Below are positions 1-8,594 of a stretch of 64,000 nt of DNA, piece by piece. A program made the translations under genes and the position numbers. Location: contig JAFRQD010000001.1 of assembly GCA_017428785.1 (NCBI GenBank), positions 1-64,000 on the forward strand, read 5' to 3'. Every line of letters begins with the position of its first letter. Positions within the stretch are counted from its first letter, which is position 1. A model generated the notes under the pieces. The model saw only the letters and a list, made by a program, of their open reading frames with translations, ran no database searches and had not been told where the DNA came from. This DNA comes from Bacteroidaceae bacterium (lineage in GTDB: Bacteria; Bacteroidota; Bacteroidia; Bacteroidales; Bacteroidaceae).

Positions 1-25
1 AGTGAAAAGTGAAAAGTGAAAAATC

Positions 26-56
26 TTTGTTTATTCTTCCTTTTTTTGTACTTTTG
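26..56 (+). promoter_or_regulatory. Bacteroidales-type promoter of the ABC-F gene
   Basis: TTTG at 26-29, a 19-bp spacer, then TACTTTTG at 49-56, which matches the Bacteroidales -33/-7 consensus (TTTG, 19-21 bp, TAnnTTTG). It lies about 60 bp before the GTG start at 115. The preceding bases 1-23 are a short GTGAAAA tandem repeat. Confidence 0.7.
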
Positions 57-114
57 TAGCCTAAAAGGGTGAAAGGTAAATCGTAAAACCGAAAAATCGC
101 AAATAAAAAGAGAG

Positions 115-2013
115 GTGGTATCATACTTACAGGCACAGAATCTGACGCGAAGGGTAGGCGACAAGACGCTTTTCAGCGACCTATGCTTCAGTATTGGCGA
201 GGGACAGAAAGTGGGTCTCATCGCCAAGAACGGCACGGGCAAAAGCACGCTGCTCAACATCCTTTGTGGCAACGACCAGGCCGACGAGGGGCAGGTTGTC
301 TTCCATAACGACCTTCGCGTCGGTTACCTGGAGCAGACGCCCCACTATCCGCTCGACCTTACCGTCATCGAGGCTTGCTTCTGGCACGGCAACGAGACCA
401 CCAACCTCATCCGCGAGTACGAGACCTGCATGTCCTCCGTCAGTCAGGAAGGCCTGCAAGACATCCTCGACCGCATGGAGCAGCAGAAGGCGTGGGACTA
501 CGAGAATCGTGCCAAGACCATCCTCTCGAAGCTCTTCATCACGGAGTGGGACAAGCCGCTCGCGCAGTTGTCGGGCGGCCAGCTGAAGCGCGTCGCATTG
601 GCCAACACGCTTATCATGGAGCCCGACCTGCTCATCCTCGACGAGCCCACCAACCATCTCGACCTCCAGATGATAGAGTGGCTCGAGAACTACCTCTCGC
701 GATCCAACATCACCTTGCTGATGGTGACGCACGACCGCTACTTCCTCGACCGCATCTGTTCCGTCATACTTGAGCTCGACGAAGAGACCATCTACACCTA
801 TCACGGCAACTACGCCTATTTCCTCGAGAAGCGTGCACAGCGCCTCGAAGTGGCAAGGGCAGAGGTGGCGAGGGCTACGAACCTCTATCGCACGGAGCTC
901 GACTGGATGCGCCGTATGCCGCAGGCCCGCGGACATAAGGCGAAGTATCGAGAGGAAGCCTTCTACGAACTGGAAAAGTTAAAAGGTGAAAAGGTGAAAA
1001 AGTTAAAAGAAAAGGAACCTGAAACTTCAACTTTTCAACTTTTCAATTCTTCAACTTTTCTTGGCAGCAAGATATTCGAGGCAGAGTACGTGAGCAAAGC
1101 CTACGGCGACCTCGTGCTGATAAAGGACTTCTACTACAACTTCTCCCGTTACGAGAAGCTGGGCATCGTGGGCAACAACGGCACAGGCAAGAGCACCTTC
1201 GTCAAGATGCTGCTGGGCCTCGTGAAGCCCGACAGCGGACGCTTCGTCGTGGGCGAGACCGTCCGCTTCGGCTACTACAGTCAGGACGGGATGGAGTTCG
1301 ACGAGCAGATGAAGGTCATCGACGCCGTCCGCAAGACCGCCGAGTACATGGACCTCGGAGGCGGGCAGAAGCTCTCGGCCATGCAGTTCCTGCAGCACTT
1401 CATGTTCTCGCCCCAGCAGCAGCAGAACTACATCTACAAGCTCTCGGGCGGCGAGAAGCGCAGGCTCTACCTCTGCACCGTGCTCATGCAAAGTCCCAAC
1501 TTCCTTGTCCTCGACGAGCCGACCAACGACCTCGACATCAACTCCCTGCAGATTCTGGAGCAATACCTGCAGGACTTCAAGGGCTGCGTCATCATCATCA
1601 GTCACGACCGCTACTTCATGGACAAAGTGGTGGACCACCTTTTCGTCTTCAAGGGAAACGGCATCGTGAAGGACTTCCCCGGCAACTACACGCAGTACAG
1701 GGAGTGGGAGAAGCTGGAGCCGGCTGCCCCAAAACCTCAGACCGCTCCTCGGAATAATCAGACCACTCCGAGCAATCAGACCACTCAGAGGGAAAGGAAG
1801 CGCAGGATGTCTTTCCGCGAGAAGCAGGAGTTCGAGGCCCTGGGGAAGGAAATCGATGCCTTGGAGCAGGAGAAGAAGGACATCGAGGCAGCCCTCAGCA
1901 GCGGCACTCTCTCCACACAGGACATCATCGACAGGAGCAAGCGGCTGCCTGTGGTGAACGACCTCCTCGACGAGAAATCCATGCGCTGGCTCGAGCTCAG
2001 CGAGATAGAGTAG
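115..2013 (+). CDS. ABC-F family ATPase (Uup-like, duplicated ABC domains)
   Basis: Soluble twin-ATPase of the ABC-F family, which acts on ribosomes rather than in membrane transport. Domain 1 has Walker A KNGTGKST (about residues 38-45), signature LSGGQ (about 152) and Walker B LLILDEPTNHLD (about 172-183). Domain 2 has GNNGTGKST (about 353), LSGGE (about 443) and FLVLDEPTNDLD. Both catalytic glutamates are present and there are no membrane segments. The C-terminal 70 residues are a charged coiled coil of the Uup C-terminal type. The start is GTG at 115. Residues of about 289-316, in the linker between the ATPase domains, are Lys-rich then Ser/Thr/Phe-rich and are encoded by an AT-rich inverted repeat (975-1060) that looks inserted. 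The assignment to ABC-F is secure. The subfamily and ribosomal role are inference. Confidence 0.93.
   Translation: MVSYLQAQNLTRRVGDKTLFSDLCFSIGEGQKVGLIAKNGTGKSTLLNILCGNDQADEGQVVFHNDLRVGYLEQTPHYPLDLTVIEACFWHGNETTNLIREYETCMSSVSQEGLQDILDRMEQQKAWDYENRAKTILSKLFITEWDKPLAQLSGGQLKRVALANTLIMEPDLLILDEPTNHLDLQMIEWLENYLSRSNITLLMVTHDRYFLDRICSVILELDEETIYTYHGNYAYFLEKRAQRLEVARAEVARATNLYRTELDWMRRMPQARGHKAKYREEAFYELEKLKGEKVKKLKEKEPETSTFQLFNSSTFLGSKIFEAEYVSKAYGDLVLIKDFYYNFSRYEKLGIVGNNGTGKSTFVKMLLGLVKPDSGRFVVGETVRFGYYSQDGMEFDEQMKVIDAVRKTAEYMDLGGGQKLSAMQFLQHFMFSPQQQQNYIYKLSGGEKRRLYLCTVLMQSPNFLVLDEPTNDLDINSLQILEQYLQDFKGCVIIISHDRYFMDKVVDHLFVFKGNGIVKDFPGNYTQYREWEKLEPAAPKPQTAPRNNQTTPSNQTTQRERKRRMSFREKQEFEALGKEIDALEQEKKDIEAALSSGTLSTQDIIDRSKRLPVVNDLLDEKSMRWLELSEIE
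975..1060. repeat. AT-rich inverted repeat inserted in frame in the ABC-F gene
   Basis: Repeats of the form GTTAAAAGGTGAAAA on the left are answered by CTTTTCAACTTTTCAA on the right, so the two arms are roughly complementary. The same word family (GTGAAAA, TTCAATTTTCAA) occurs as intergenic tandem repeats at 1-23, 13584-13625 and 16204-16266. The reading frame stays open across it. Confidence 0.55.
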
Positions 2014-2020
2014 GGGGGAC

Positions 2021-2380
2021 TTGTAAAGATTTTTTCCAGGCCGGCCTTCTCTGACGGCGTTTTTTGAGCCTTGTGGCACAATCCTACCCTAAACGCGAGA
2101 AATGCGCTTAAAACGCGTTTCTCCCTAAAAACGGGACTTTCAGAAGAGGCGTTTTGAGGCTCGAAGCAAAGAAAATACAAGCCCATGCTGCCTCGATGGT
2201 AATTTCAGCGTAGAAAATCGCTGAATTCCACGTGGGGCGTTGGGCAACTTCACATGGGGAAATTGCAAACGCCGCGTGTTAAGTTTGCAAACGTCGCGTG
2301 CGGCGTTGGGAAACGACGCTGGCGTCGTCGGCTAACAACGCGCTAAACCCCACACTTTTTTGTCAGGATTTTTTCAAGGG
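2021..2380 (+). repeat. Copy A of a ~360-bp intergenic element carrying a 22-bp array
   Basis: This fills the 423-bp gap between the convergent ABC-F and FISUMP genes. The left end reads TTGTAAAGATTTTTTCCAGG and the right end TTTTTTGTCAGGATTTTTTC. A conserved core with TTTTTTGAGC, TGTGGCAC, CTACCC and AACGCGAGAAATGCGCTTAAA follows the left end. The same parts recur in the same order at 36536-36897 and 55951-56312. Five 22-bp units occupy 2227-2336. No protein is evident. Confidence 0.65.
2227..2336 (+). repeat. 22-bp tandem array A (5 units)
   Basis: Five successive 22-base units start at 2227, 2249, 2271, 2293 and 2315. Units share CRCRTG at positions 3-8 and a TTGnnAAC-like end. They are degenerate in sequence but exactly phased. 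Confidence 0.7.
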
Positions 2381-2392
2381 AAAGATGGAAAT

Positions 2393-2432
2393 GGCAGGCC
2401 TGCATTAACGCAAACCTGCCACCTTTTCTTAT
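2393..2432 (+). terminator. Possible terminator after the ABC-F gene
   Basis: GGCAGG (2393-2398) pairs with CCTGCC (2415-2420), followed by ACCTTTTCTTATTT. The stem is short and the loop is 16 bases, so this is weak. It could serve either convergent gene. Confidence 0.3.
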
Positions 2433-2436
2433 TTCC

Positions 2437-5016
2437 TTAATTCGTCTTTACACGCACGGGGCGGATGCTTTCGCCGGCGCAGCGGTCGAAGCTTCCCGTA
2501 GCGGATGCGCTGCTTGCATCGAAATTAATCATGTACGCACGGTCAGACCAGGATCTATAGGTCACGTTCAACCAATAGAAGCCGTAGGAGCCTTCCCACT
2601 GCGACTCGGTGCCGTTGAGCCTCCCAGCGGCAGGCAGGAAGATGCTTGCGTTGTTCCTAATGCTGGTGATAAGGCACCCGTTCACTCCGTTCTTCGTCGT
2701 CCAAGTTGACGTCGTGTTCTCGCTGTCAATGAGTTCTTCGAAATGAGCCAAGCTTGGCATCTGCCACTCGCTGCCCCAGTTGGCCGTTGCGGCATCATCC
2801 TCAGGGAGCAACTCAGTGTCGCCGTCGCCAATGAACGTGCCGTTGCTGTCGTACCAGCAAGCCTCCGTCTGATTGTCAGCAAAGGTGTATTTGTTGATTT
2901 GCGTCCAATCCGCCTGACCTGGGTTCATCCACGCATAGGTTCCCCAACTGTAATCCCCCCAAGTACCATTGCTCTTCTTCGGCTCTGTCTCGCCCCAGGC
3001 AAAGTAGTCGCCGTATTCCTCGGGGCTGTTTGCGCCGACATTGCATGTCGCCCATAGCGTGCCGCTTGGCAGGGCGAGGTCGACATACTCGTGTCGTTCA
3101 GGAACAACTACGGGACGAACAAAATGATCGAGACAGCGATCCTCACTAGGTCCTGCATAACCAGAACCTGACGAGAAATACATTACATATGCCTGATCGG
3201 GGGTAGTCGAGTTGAGCGTACTTGTCCAATATTTACCATAGCTCTGTTCCCAATCATTTGGGAAGAAGATGGCGTTTCCGTTGACTTTGCTTATTATCTT
3301 ATAACCGTCAACGTCATTTATCCTCACCCTCTGTATCAGAGTATAATCCCTGTTGATCAGTTCCTCGCATTGAGTTTGGTTGGGTGTCTTGCATGCCGGC
3401 CCCCAGTTGGCAGTTGCGGCATCGTCCTCTGGCAAGAGTTCGGTCAAACCATCTGTGAAGCCTCCGGAACCATAATCGCCTACTGTGCAGTACTTGGTTA
3501 ATGAGTTATTTTGGTCTAAACAATACTTGTAGTAGAGCCAGGTGTAAGAATTATATGGGTCATGCGGTTCTGTTTCGCCCCAAGCGAAATGCTCGCCATA
3601 GTCTCCGAGTGTCTCTGCTCCAACATTGCAGGTTGCCCAAAGGGTTCCGCTTGGCAGCCCGAGGTCGACATACTGGTGGCCGTCAATTGTTACAGAATTG
3701 CCATCGGTGACAGTCACCTGACACTCGCCTAAAACTTCGCTGCTGTTTTCCGCGCGGCATGTAATGGTGGCGGTGCCCAGTCCGACGCCCGTTACATATC
3801 CTGTGTATTTGTTATAGACGGCAACGCTTTCGTTGCTACTCTCATAAACCAGTTTCATGGGGTTAATATACGAGGGCACTACATTCTTAACTCTCAGGTT
3901 TTGTTTCTCTCCGACGAGAAGGTCAAGCTCTGTTGATGTCATATCAAGGCTTGTGACGGGCCAAATGTATGGTGTTTCCTGAACACAAACAGGCCGAACA
4001 GGTAAACCACATTGACGATTCCAACCATTATAAACAGAAGCAGATAATGTTACGCCTTGGCCAAGGATGTTAGCTGAATTGGTGGCGTTTGTTAGCGTAC
4101 GCGACCAGCAAAATGAACGAGTGCCGGTGTAAGATTTATTAGCGCCATCATATAAGCCCGCAGCTGGCAGGAAGATGGAGTTGCCATTCATCTTGCTCGT
4201 GAACAGTACACCTCTAGGATGTTCCGGGTCATTATCATCGCGTGGATACAACGTCAGGGTAACAAGTTGGGGGTCCATCAACTCACCTATCTGTTCAGAG
4301 CTTGGTATCTGCCATCCTTCGCCCCAGTCCGCTGTTGCTGCATCATCCTCCGGCATGAGCTCAATAAGGTTGTCGACTTTGCCAAAGTATTCATCCAAGC
4401 AATACTTAGATATTGTCAGGTAACGATTGTCATCAGACATGCTCCAGTGAGCGTAGTTGTTATAAGTGTACTCTTCTTTAGGAACCGTTTCGCCCCATGC
4501 ATAGTAGTTGCCATAATCTTCCGGGGTCTCTGCACCGACGTTGCAAGTCGCCCAAAGTGTGCCGCTTGGCAAGCCGAGGTCAACATACTCGTGACCGTTC
4601 ACTGCGCCATGCGATTCATCTCCCACCTTCACTTGGCATTGCGCAGACAGGTTGCTGCCATCTGTCGTGGAAGCTGTTATGGTGCAACTTCCGAGTGCAA
4701 CGGCCGTCACCAACCCCGTCTCGTCGACAGCAGCGATGCTGGCATCACTGCTCTCCCAAACAACATCCTTTACATCGGCATCTTCAGGGAGAAGGGTAGC
4801 AGCAAGTTGATAGGTCTCGCTTCTCCCTATCGTTATTGATTCCTGCGACAGAGCGATGCTGGTCACAGCTTTAACAAACCTGACGCTATCCACGTCGTTA
4901 ACAACATAAGGAATGCTGACGCCATCCTTCCAAACCTGCATGAGGTACTGTGCCTTAGCAGTATGCAGCCCTGCAATAACCAGAAGCAGAACTGCGATGA
5001 AGTGTTTCTGTTTCAT
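2437..5016 (-). CDS. Secreted protein with two Ig-like (BIg2) and three FISUMP-type repeats
   Basis: The protein has 859 residues with a cleavable signal peptide (residues 1-22, ending TAKAQ). A short conserved entry segment (VWKDGVSIPYVVNDVDSVRF) follows, then a BIg2 domain (about 50-132), a FISUMP-like module, a second BIg2 domain (about 355-437) and two more FISUMP-like modules. Each module opens with the same signature, HxYVDLxLPSGTLWATCNVGA, followed by a YFAWGET-type motif (about residues 142, 446 and 640). Each ends in a (V/I)RPV motif. The modules share a TELLPEDDAATANWG segment. BIg2 and FISUMP domains are typical of Bacteroidota surface proteins. No catalytic role is known, and adhesion or glycan contact is inference. 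The gene is monocistronic by position. Confidence 0.8.
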   Translation of the reverse strand: MKQKHFIAVLLLVIAGLHTAKAQYLMQVWKDGVSIPYVVNDVDSVRFVKAVTSIALSQESITIGRSETYQLAATLLPEDADVKDVVWESSDASIAAVDETGLVTAVALGSCTITASTTDGSNLSAQCQVKVGDESHGAVNGHEYVDLGLPSGTLWATCNVGAETPEDYGNYYAWGETVPKEEYTYNNYAHWSMSDDNRYLTISKYCLDEYFGKVDNLIELMPEDDAATADWGEGWQIPSSEQIGELMDPQLVTLTLYPRDDNDPEHPRGVLFTSKMNGNSIFLPAAGLYDGANKSYTGTRSFCWSRTLTNATNSANILGQGVTLSASVYNGWNRQCGLPVRPVCVQETPYIWPVTSLDMTSTELDLLVGEKQNLRVKNVVPSYINPMKLVYESSNESVAVYNKYTGYVTGVGLGTATITCRAENSSEVLGECQVTVTDGNSVTIDGHQYVDLGLPSGTLWATCNVGAETLGDYGEHFAWGETEPHDPYNSYTWLYYKYCLDQNNSLTKYCTVGDYGSGGFTDGLTELLPEDDAATANWGPACKTPNQTQCEELINRDYTLIQRVRINDVDGYKIISKVNGNAIFFPNDWEQSYGKYWTSTLNSTTPDQAYVMYFSSGSGYAGPSEDRCLDHFVRPVVVPERHEYVDLALPSGTLWATCNVGANSPEEYGDYFAWGETEPKKSNGTWGDYSWGTYAWMNPGQADWTQINKYTFADNQTEACWYDSNGTFIGDGDTELLPEDDAATANWGSEWQMPSLAHFEELIDSENTTSTWTTKNGVNGCLITSIRNNASIFLPAAGRLNGTESQWEGSYGFYWLNVTYRSWSDRAYMINFDASSASATGSFDRCAGESIRPVRVKTN

Positions 5017-5046
5017 AATATGAATGTATAAAGGTTATTTGCGCTC

Positions 5047-5077
5047 CAAAGTTAAGAAATATAATAAATGTTAACAA
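5047..5077 (-). promoter_or_regulatory. Promoter of the FISUMP-repeat gene
   Basis: On the minus strand TAACTTTG (plus 5047-5054) is preceded, after 20 bp, by GTTG (plus 5075-5078). The -7 element is a full match and the -33 element is weak. It lies about 30 bp upstream of the ATG at 5016. Confidence 0.55.
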
Positions 5078-5211
5078 CGCCCTCTCGGTTAATTATTGTT
5101 AAAATGAGTGCAAAAGAAGCAAAATACATGTAATTGGGCACTTTGTAGCGGGGAATCAGAAGGAAATCATGGCTCTCGGGTGTGCCGCCAAACATCACAA
5201 TGGTGTTTTTG

Positions 5212-5970
5212 TTAGCTCTGCTTGTTAATGTCCTGAATGACGAGGCCTGCGAGCGTCATGCCAAAGATGGCTGTGATGTGTGCCAGTGAGCCGTTGGTTC
5301 GCGTCTTGTTGAAGGTCTGGCTGCCGTCCTGAAGGGCAGTGCCGAGATTGGGCAAGGGCTGCTCCTCGCTATGCACACAAAGGAACTTGCGTTCAGGGAA
5401 CATCTTGTGCTTCCGCATCGCAGAACGCATCGCCGCAGCCAAAGGGTCACCTTTCACTTTCCAGAACTCCGAGACACGCACCTTCGTGGGATCTATCCGA
5501 AGGGCTGCGCCCATGCTGGAGAAAAGAGACCCCCCGACCCCCTTTAGGGGGAGAATGGTTGTGGCATTTATTATTAGTTCTATCTTGTCCCGCAGCGAGT
5601 CGATGGCGTCGATGACATAATCGTACTCCTCAATATGGAACTCATCGGCGGTCTCGTTGCTGAAGTTCTTTTGCAGGGCGATGATGTCGGCCTCAGGGTT
5701 TATCTCGAGCAAACGGTTTCTCAAAGCCTCTACCTTGGGCTGGCCGATGGTCTTGGTCGTGGCCATCAGTTGGCGGTTGCAGTTCGTGACACACACCACA
5801 TCGCTATCGACGATAGTAAGGTGCTCGATGCCTTCGCGAACAAGACATTCCGCACACCAGCTCCCAACGCCTCCAACGCCAAAGATGATGACACGCTTGC
5901 TCTTGATGCGCCCCATCATGTCCGAACCAAGCAAGAGCTCAGTGCGATTGAACCATTTACCGTTTTCCAT
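5212..5970 (-). CDS. tcdA: tRNA threonylcarbamoyladenosine dehydratase (TcdA/CsdL, ThiF/E1 family)
   Basis: ATP-dependent enzyme that cyclises t6A37 of tRNA to the ct6A form. The E1-like Rossmann motif GVGGVGSWCAECLVREG (about residues 31-47) is followed by the VDSDxVxxTNxNRQ signature and by SSMGAALRIDPTKVRV. The length of 252 residues fits the family. Residues of about 140-150 (LPLKGVGGSLF) replace the usual short strand before SSMGA. They are encoded by a GC-rich palindrome at 5523-5560, which appears to be an in-frame repeat insertion. The gene is last in the minus-strand run from relA, 40 bp after mutS2. It also pairs functionally with tsaD at 38.3 kb, because t6A is its substrate. Confidence 0.9.
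   Translation of the reverse strand: MENGKWFNRTELLLGSDMMGRIKSKRVIIFGVGGVGSWCAECLVREGIEHLTIVDSDVVCVTNCNRQLMATTKTIGQPKVEALRNRLLEINPEADIIALQKNFSNETADEFHIEEYDYVIDAIDSLRDKIELIINATTILPLKGVGGSLFSSMGAALRIDPTKVRVSEFWKVKGDPLAAAMRSAMRKHKMFPERKFLCVHSEEQPLPNLGTALQDGSQTFNKTRTNGSLAHITAIFGMTLAGLVIQDINKQS
5523..5560. repeat. GC-rich palindromic repeat inside tcdA
   Basis: The core CCCCCTTTAGGGGGAG is self-complementary and belongs to the same family as units in mutS2, the S9 peptidase gene, tsaD, the symporter gene and nanA. It is translated in frame. Confidence 0.6.
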
Positions 5971-6010
5971 GTACTATTTCGTTTTTCCCCTAAAAGAGGG
6001 TCAAGTAGTC

Positions 6011-8557
6011 TTATTCCCTAAACTCCACAACTGTGATGCCTGCTCCGCCGAACTGCACATGCTCGTCGTGGGCAGAGACAACGCCAGGCACTGTGTTCAG
6101 GTACTGACGGATGACTTGCCTCAAGGCTCCTGTGCCTGTGCCGTGAAGGATGCGGACGCGAGAGGCATTGACCAGCAGGGCATCGTCGATGAAGTAGGTA
6201 ACGGCCTGCAGGGCTTCGTCTGCTCGCATCCCACGCACATCGATGTCCTGCTTGAAGTCGAGGTGCTTCTGGCGGATGCTGTCCTGCGTCTGGCGGCTTA
6301 TCACAACGGTTTGAGTGGCCTCGCCGTTTCCCCCTCCTTGGGAGGGGATAGGGGAGGCTTTTTCCAACCGCTTGAGGTCAACAATGGTTCTCATCACGCC
6401 GAAGGTGACAGTTGCCTGTTTGCCCTCGATGGCTGTGATTGTGCCGACGGAAGTCTGTCCTTTGATGCGGACCGTGTCACCCACAGCAAGAGCGGACCCC
6501 TCTAAATCTCCCTTTATAGAGGAGACTTTCTGACTTGAGTTCTCTCCCTTTAAGGGAGAGTTAGAGAGGGTCTTTTGTTTTTCTTTTTGTCTTTCTGCAT
6601 GGCGTTTCCGCCGTTCTTCTATCTGCTTGCGTTTCTTCTCTACGTATGCATCGAGTTCCTCTTGGCTCATCTGGCCCACCTCTTCGCGGAAGGTCTGCAA
6701 TTGCTGACGGGCAGAACGCGTCCGTTCCTTGTCCGCCTGCGCCTCCTTTATTTCGCGTATGGTGTTCTCTATCTGGGCATTGGCAGCTGCAATTATCTTG
6801 TCGGCCTCTGCCTTTGCCTCACGGATAATCTCCTTTCGCTTGCCTCGCAGTTCCTCAATCTCCTTCTCGTACTGCTCGATGGTCTGCACCATCTGCTTCT
6901 CCTGCGAATGAATCGTTTGCCGCTTGCCCTCCCAATAGCGTTTGTCGCGAGTGATGTCGAGCAGATACTTGTCGGCATTGACATATTCGCGGCCCACGAG
7001 TTCCGTAGCGTCGGCAATCACATCCTCGGGGATGCCGATCTTGCGGGCAATCTCCACGGCAAAGCTGCTGCCCGGATTGCCTATCTGCAACTGGAAGAGT
7101 GCTGCCATCTTCTGTCGGTCGTAGAGCATTGCGCCGTTCACAACGCCAGGCGTGTCCTCGGCAAAGTGCTTGAGGTTCTGGTAGTGCGTCGTGATGACGC
7201 CAAAGGCTCCCTTCTCGACAAAACGCTTCAGGACAGCCTCTGCAATAGCGCCGCCAATAGTTGGCTCTGTGCCGCCGCCAAACTCGTCTATTAATAATAA
7301 GGAAGAAGGCGTGCAGCCTGCCATCATGCGCTTCATGTTGAGGAGGTGGCTGCTGTAAGTGCTCAGGTCGTCCTCGATGCTTTGCTCGTCGCCAATATCG
7401 ATGAAGATCTTTTCGAAAATGCCGGCACGAGAGCCGTCTGCCATCGGGACGGGAAGACCGCATTGCAGCATGTACTGCAGCAGGCCGACAGTCTTCAGGC
7501 AGACACTCTTGCCGCCTGCATTCGGTCCGCTGATGATGAGGATGCGCTGCCTTTTGTTGAGAGCGATGCTAAGCGGCACAATCTTTGAGCCCTGCTTACG
7601 CAACTTGGCTTCCAGGAGGGGATGGCGTGCGTCGAACCAATCAATGAGCGGCGTGGAATAAATCTCTGGCGAGAGAGCTCCAATGGCTTTCGTGAAGTGA
7701 TGCTTTGCGATGAGGAACTCGATGTCGGCAAGGAACTCAAAGCCTCGCAACAACTCCTTTATGTTCGGTCGCAATTGCTCTGTGAACTCGCGAAGGATGC
7801 GAATCAGCTCACGCTTTTCTTCTGCCTCCAGCTCACGAATGCGATTGTTGGCTTCCACCACTTCCGCTGGCTCAATGAAGACCGTCTTGCCCGTTGCACT
7901 CTCATCATGAATGATGCCTTTGATGCGACGCTTTAGGGCTGGAGCGACAGGAATGACAAGACGTCCGTCACGCATGGCAGGCGTCACATCTTTCTCCACC
8001 AGACCCTCTGCTTGGGCTGCTTTGAGGATGCTCGTCAAGGTTCGGCTGACGCTTCCCTCGGCTCGCCTCAGTTCGTGACGGATAGACAAGAGTTCGCGGC
8101 TCGCTTCGTCCTTGATGCGCCCGAATTTGTCGAGCATTTGCTCCAAGCGACGGGTAATCGTGGTGAAGGTAAAGACGCCTTCGGCAAGTTTCTCGAGGGC
8201 AGGATAGAGGACGACAGAGTTGCGCTCTTCGTCGTGTTGGCGGACAATAGCTTCCCAGCCATGAAGGGTGCGCAAAACTCGCAGAAGTTCCCCGACGGTC
8301 TGCTCCTCGAGGTATGTTCCCTCAATGCGGATGCGATGTGTCTCTTCTCTCAGGTCGAAGAAGTCTTGCTCGGGTAACTCTGTAGAAGTCTGTATAATAT
8401 AGCTTAGCTCTGCAAGCTGTTGATGAAGTGTTGTGACGGCTTCGTGTTCAGCAAGAAACTGCATGGCATCCACTCGCTCATGTCCCAAAGGACTGAGGCA
8501 ATAGCCGTGCAACAAGGCACGAATTTCGTTGAAGCCTATCTTCTCCTCTAAACTCAT
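6011..8557 (-). CDS. mutS2: Endonuclease MutS2
   Basis: MutS-paralogue ATPase with a C-terminal Smr nuclease domain. In this family it suppresses recombination or rescues collided ribosomes. Walker A SGPNAGGKSVCLKT lies at about residues 341-354 and Walker B SLLLIDEFGGGTEP follows. A long Lys/Glu-rich coiled coil covers about residues 510-655. The Smr domain at the end carries DIDVRGMRADEAL and ILHGTGTGALR. The length of 848 residues is slightly above the usual 770-800. The excess is explained by two palindromic in-frame inserts, at residues of about 662-688 (SPLKGENSSQKVSS...) and 729-743 (SPIPSQGGG), which fall in the linkers on either side of the KOW-like segment. The gene sits 40 bp upstream of tcdA and 37 bp downstream of the GH5 gene. 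Confidence 0.95.
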   Translation of the reverse strand: MSLEEKIGFNEIRALLHGYCLSPLGHERVDAMQFLAEHEAVTTLHQQLAELSYIIQTSTELPEQDFFDLREETHRIRIEGTYLEEQTVGELLRVLRTLHGWEAIVRQHDEERNSVVLYPALEKLAEGVFTFTTITRRLEQMLDKFGRIKDEASRELLSIRHELRRAEGSVSRTLTSILKAAQAEGLVEKDVTPAMRDGRLVIPVAPALKRRIKGIIHDESATGKTVFIEPAEVVEANNRIRELEAEEKRELIRILREFTEQLRPNIKELLRGFEFLADIEFLIAKHHFTKAIGALSPEIYSTPLIDWFDARHPLLEAKLRKQGSKIVPLSIALNKRQRILIISGPNAGGKSVCLKTVGLLQYMLQCGLPVPMADGSRAGIFEKIFIDIGDEQSIEDDLSTYSSHLLNMKRMMAGCTPSSLLLIDEFGGGTEPTIGGAIAEAVLKRFVEKGAFGVITTHYQNLKHFAEDTPGVVNGAMLYDRQKMAALFQLQIGNPGSSFAVEIARKIGIPEDVIADATELVGREYVNADKYLLDITRDKRYWEGKRQTIHSQEKQMVQTIEQYEKEIEELRGKRKEIIREAKAEADKIIAAANAQIENTIREIKEAQADKERTRSARQQLQTFREEVGQMSQEELDAYVEKKRKQIEERRKRHAERQKEKQKTLSNSPLKGENSSQKVSSIKGDLEGSALAVGDTVRIKGQTSVGTITAIEGKQATVTFGVMRTIVDLKRLEKASPIPSQGGGNGEATQTVVISRQTQDSIRQKHLDFKQDIDVRGMRADEALQAVTYFIDDALLVNASRVRILHGTGTGALRQVIRQYLNTVPGVVSAHDEHVQFGGAGITVVEFRE
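6329..6366. repeat. GC-rich palindromic repeat in mutS2 (C-terminal linker)
   Basis: CCCCCTCCTTGGGAGGGGATAG is a near-perfect inverted repeat, translated in frame as SPIPSQGGG on the coding strand. Confidence 0.6.
6494..6571. repeat. Paired palindromic repeats in mutS2 (before the KOW-like segment)
   Basis: Two units, CTCCCTTTATAGAGGAG and CTCTCCCTTTAAGGGAGAG, together form a larger inverted repeat (GACCCTCTC at one end, GGACCCCTCT at the other). They are translated in frame. Confidence 0.65.
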
Positions 8558-8594
8558 AAGACAAAAATTATCGCTGTGTTCTGAGACCTTGTCG

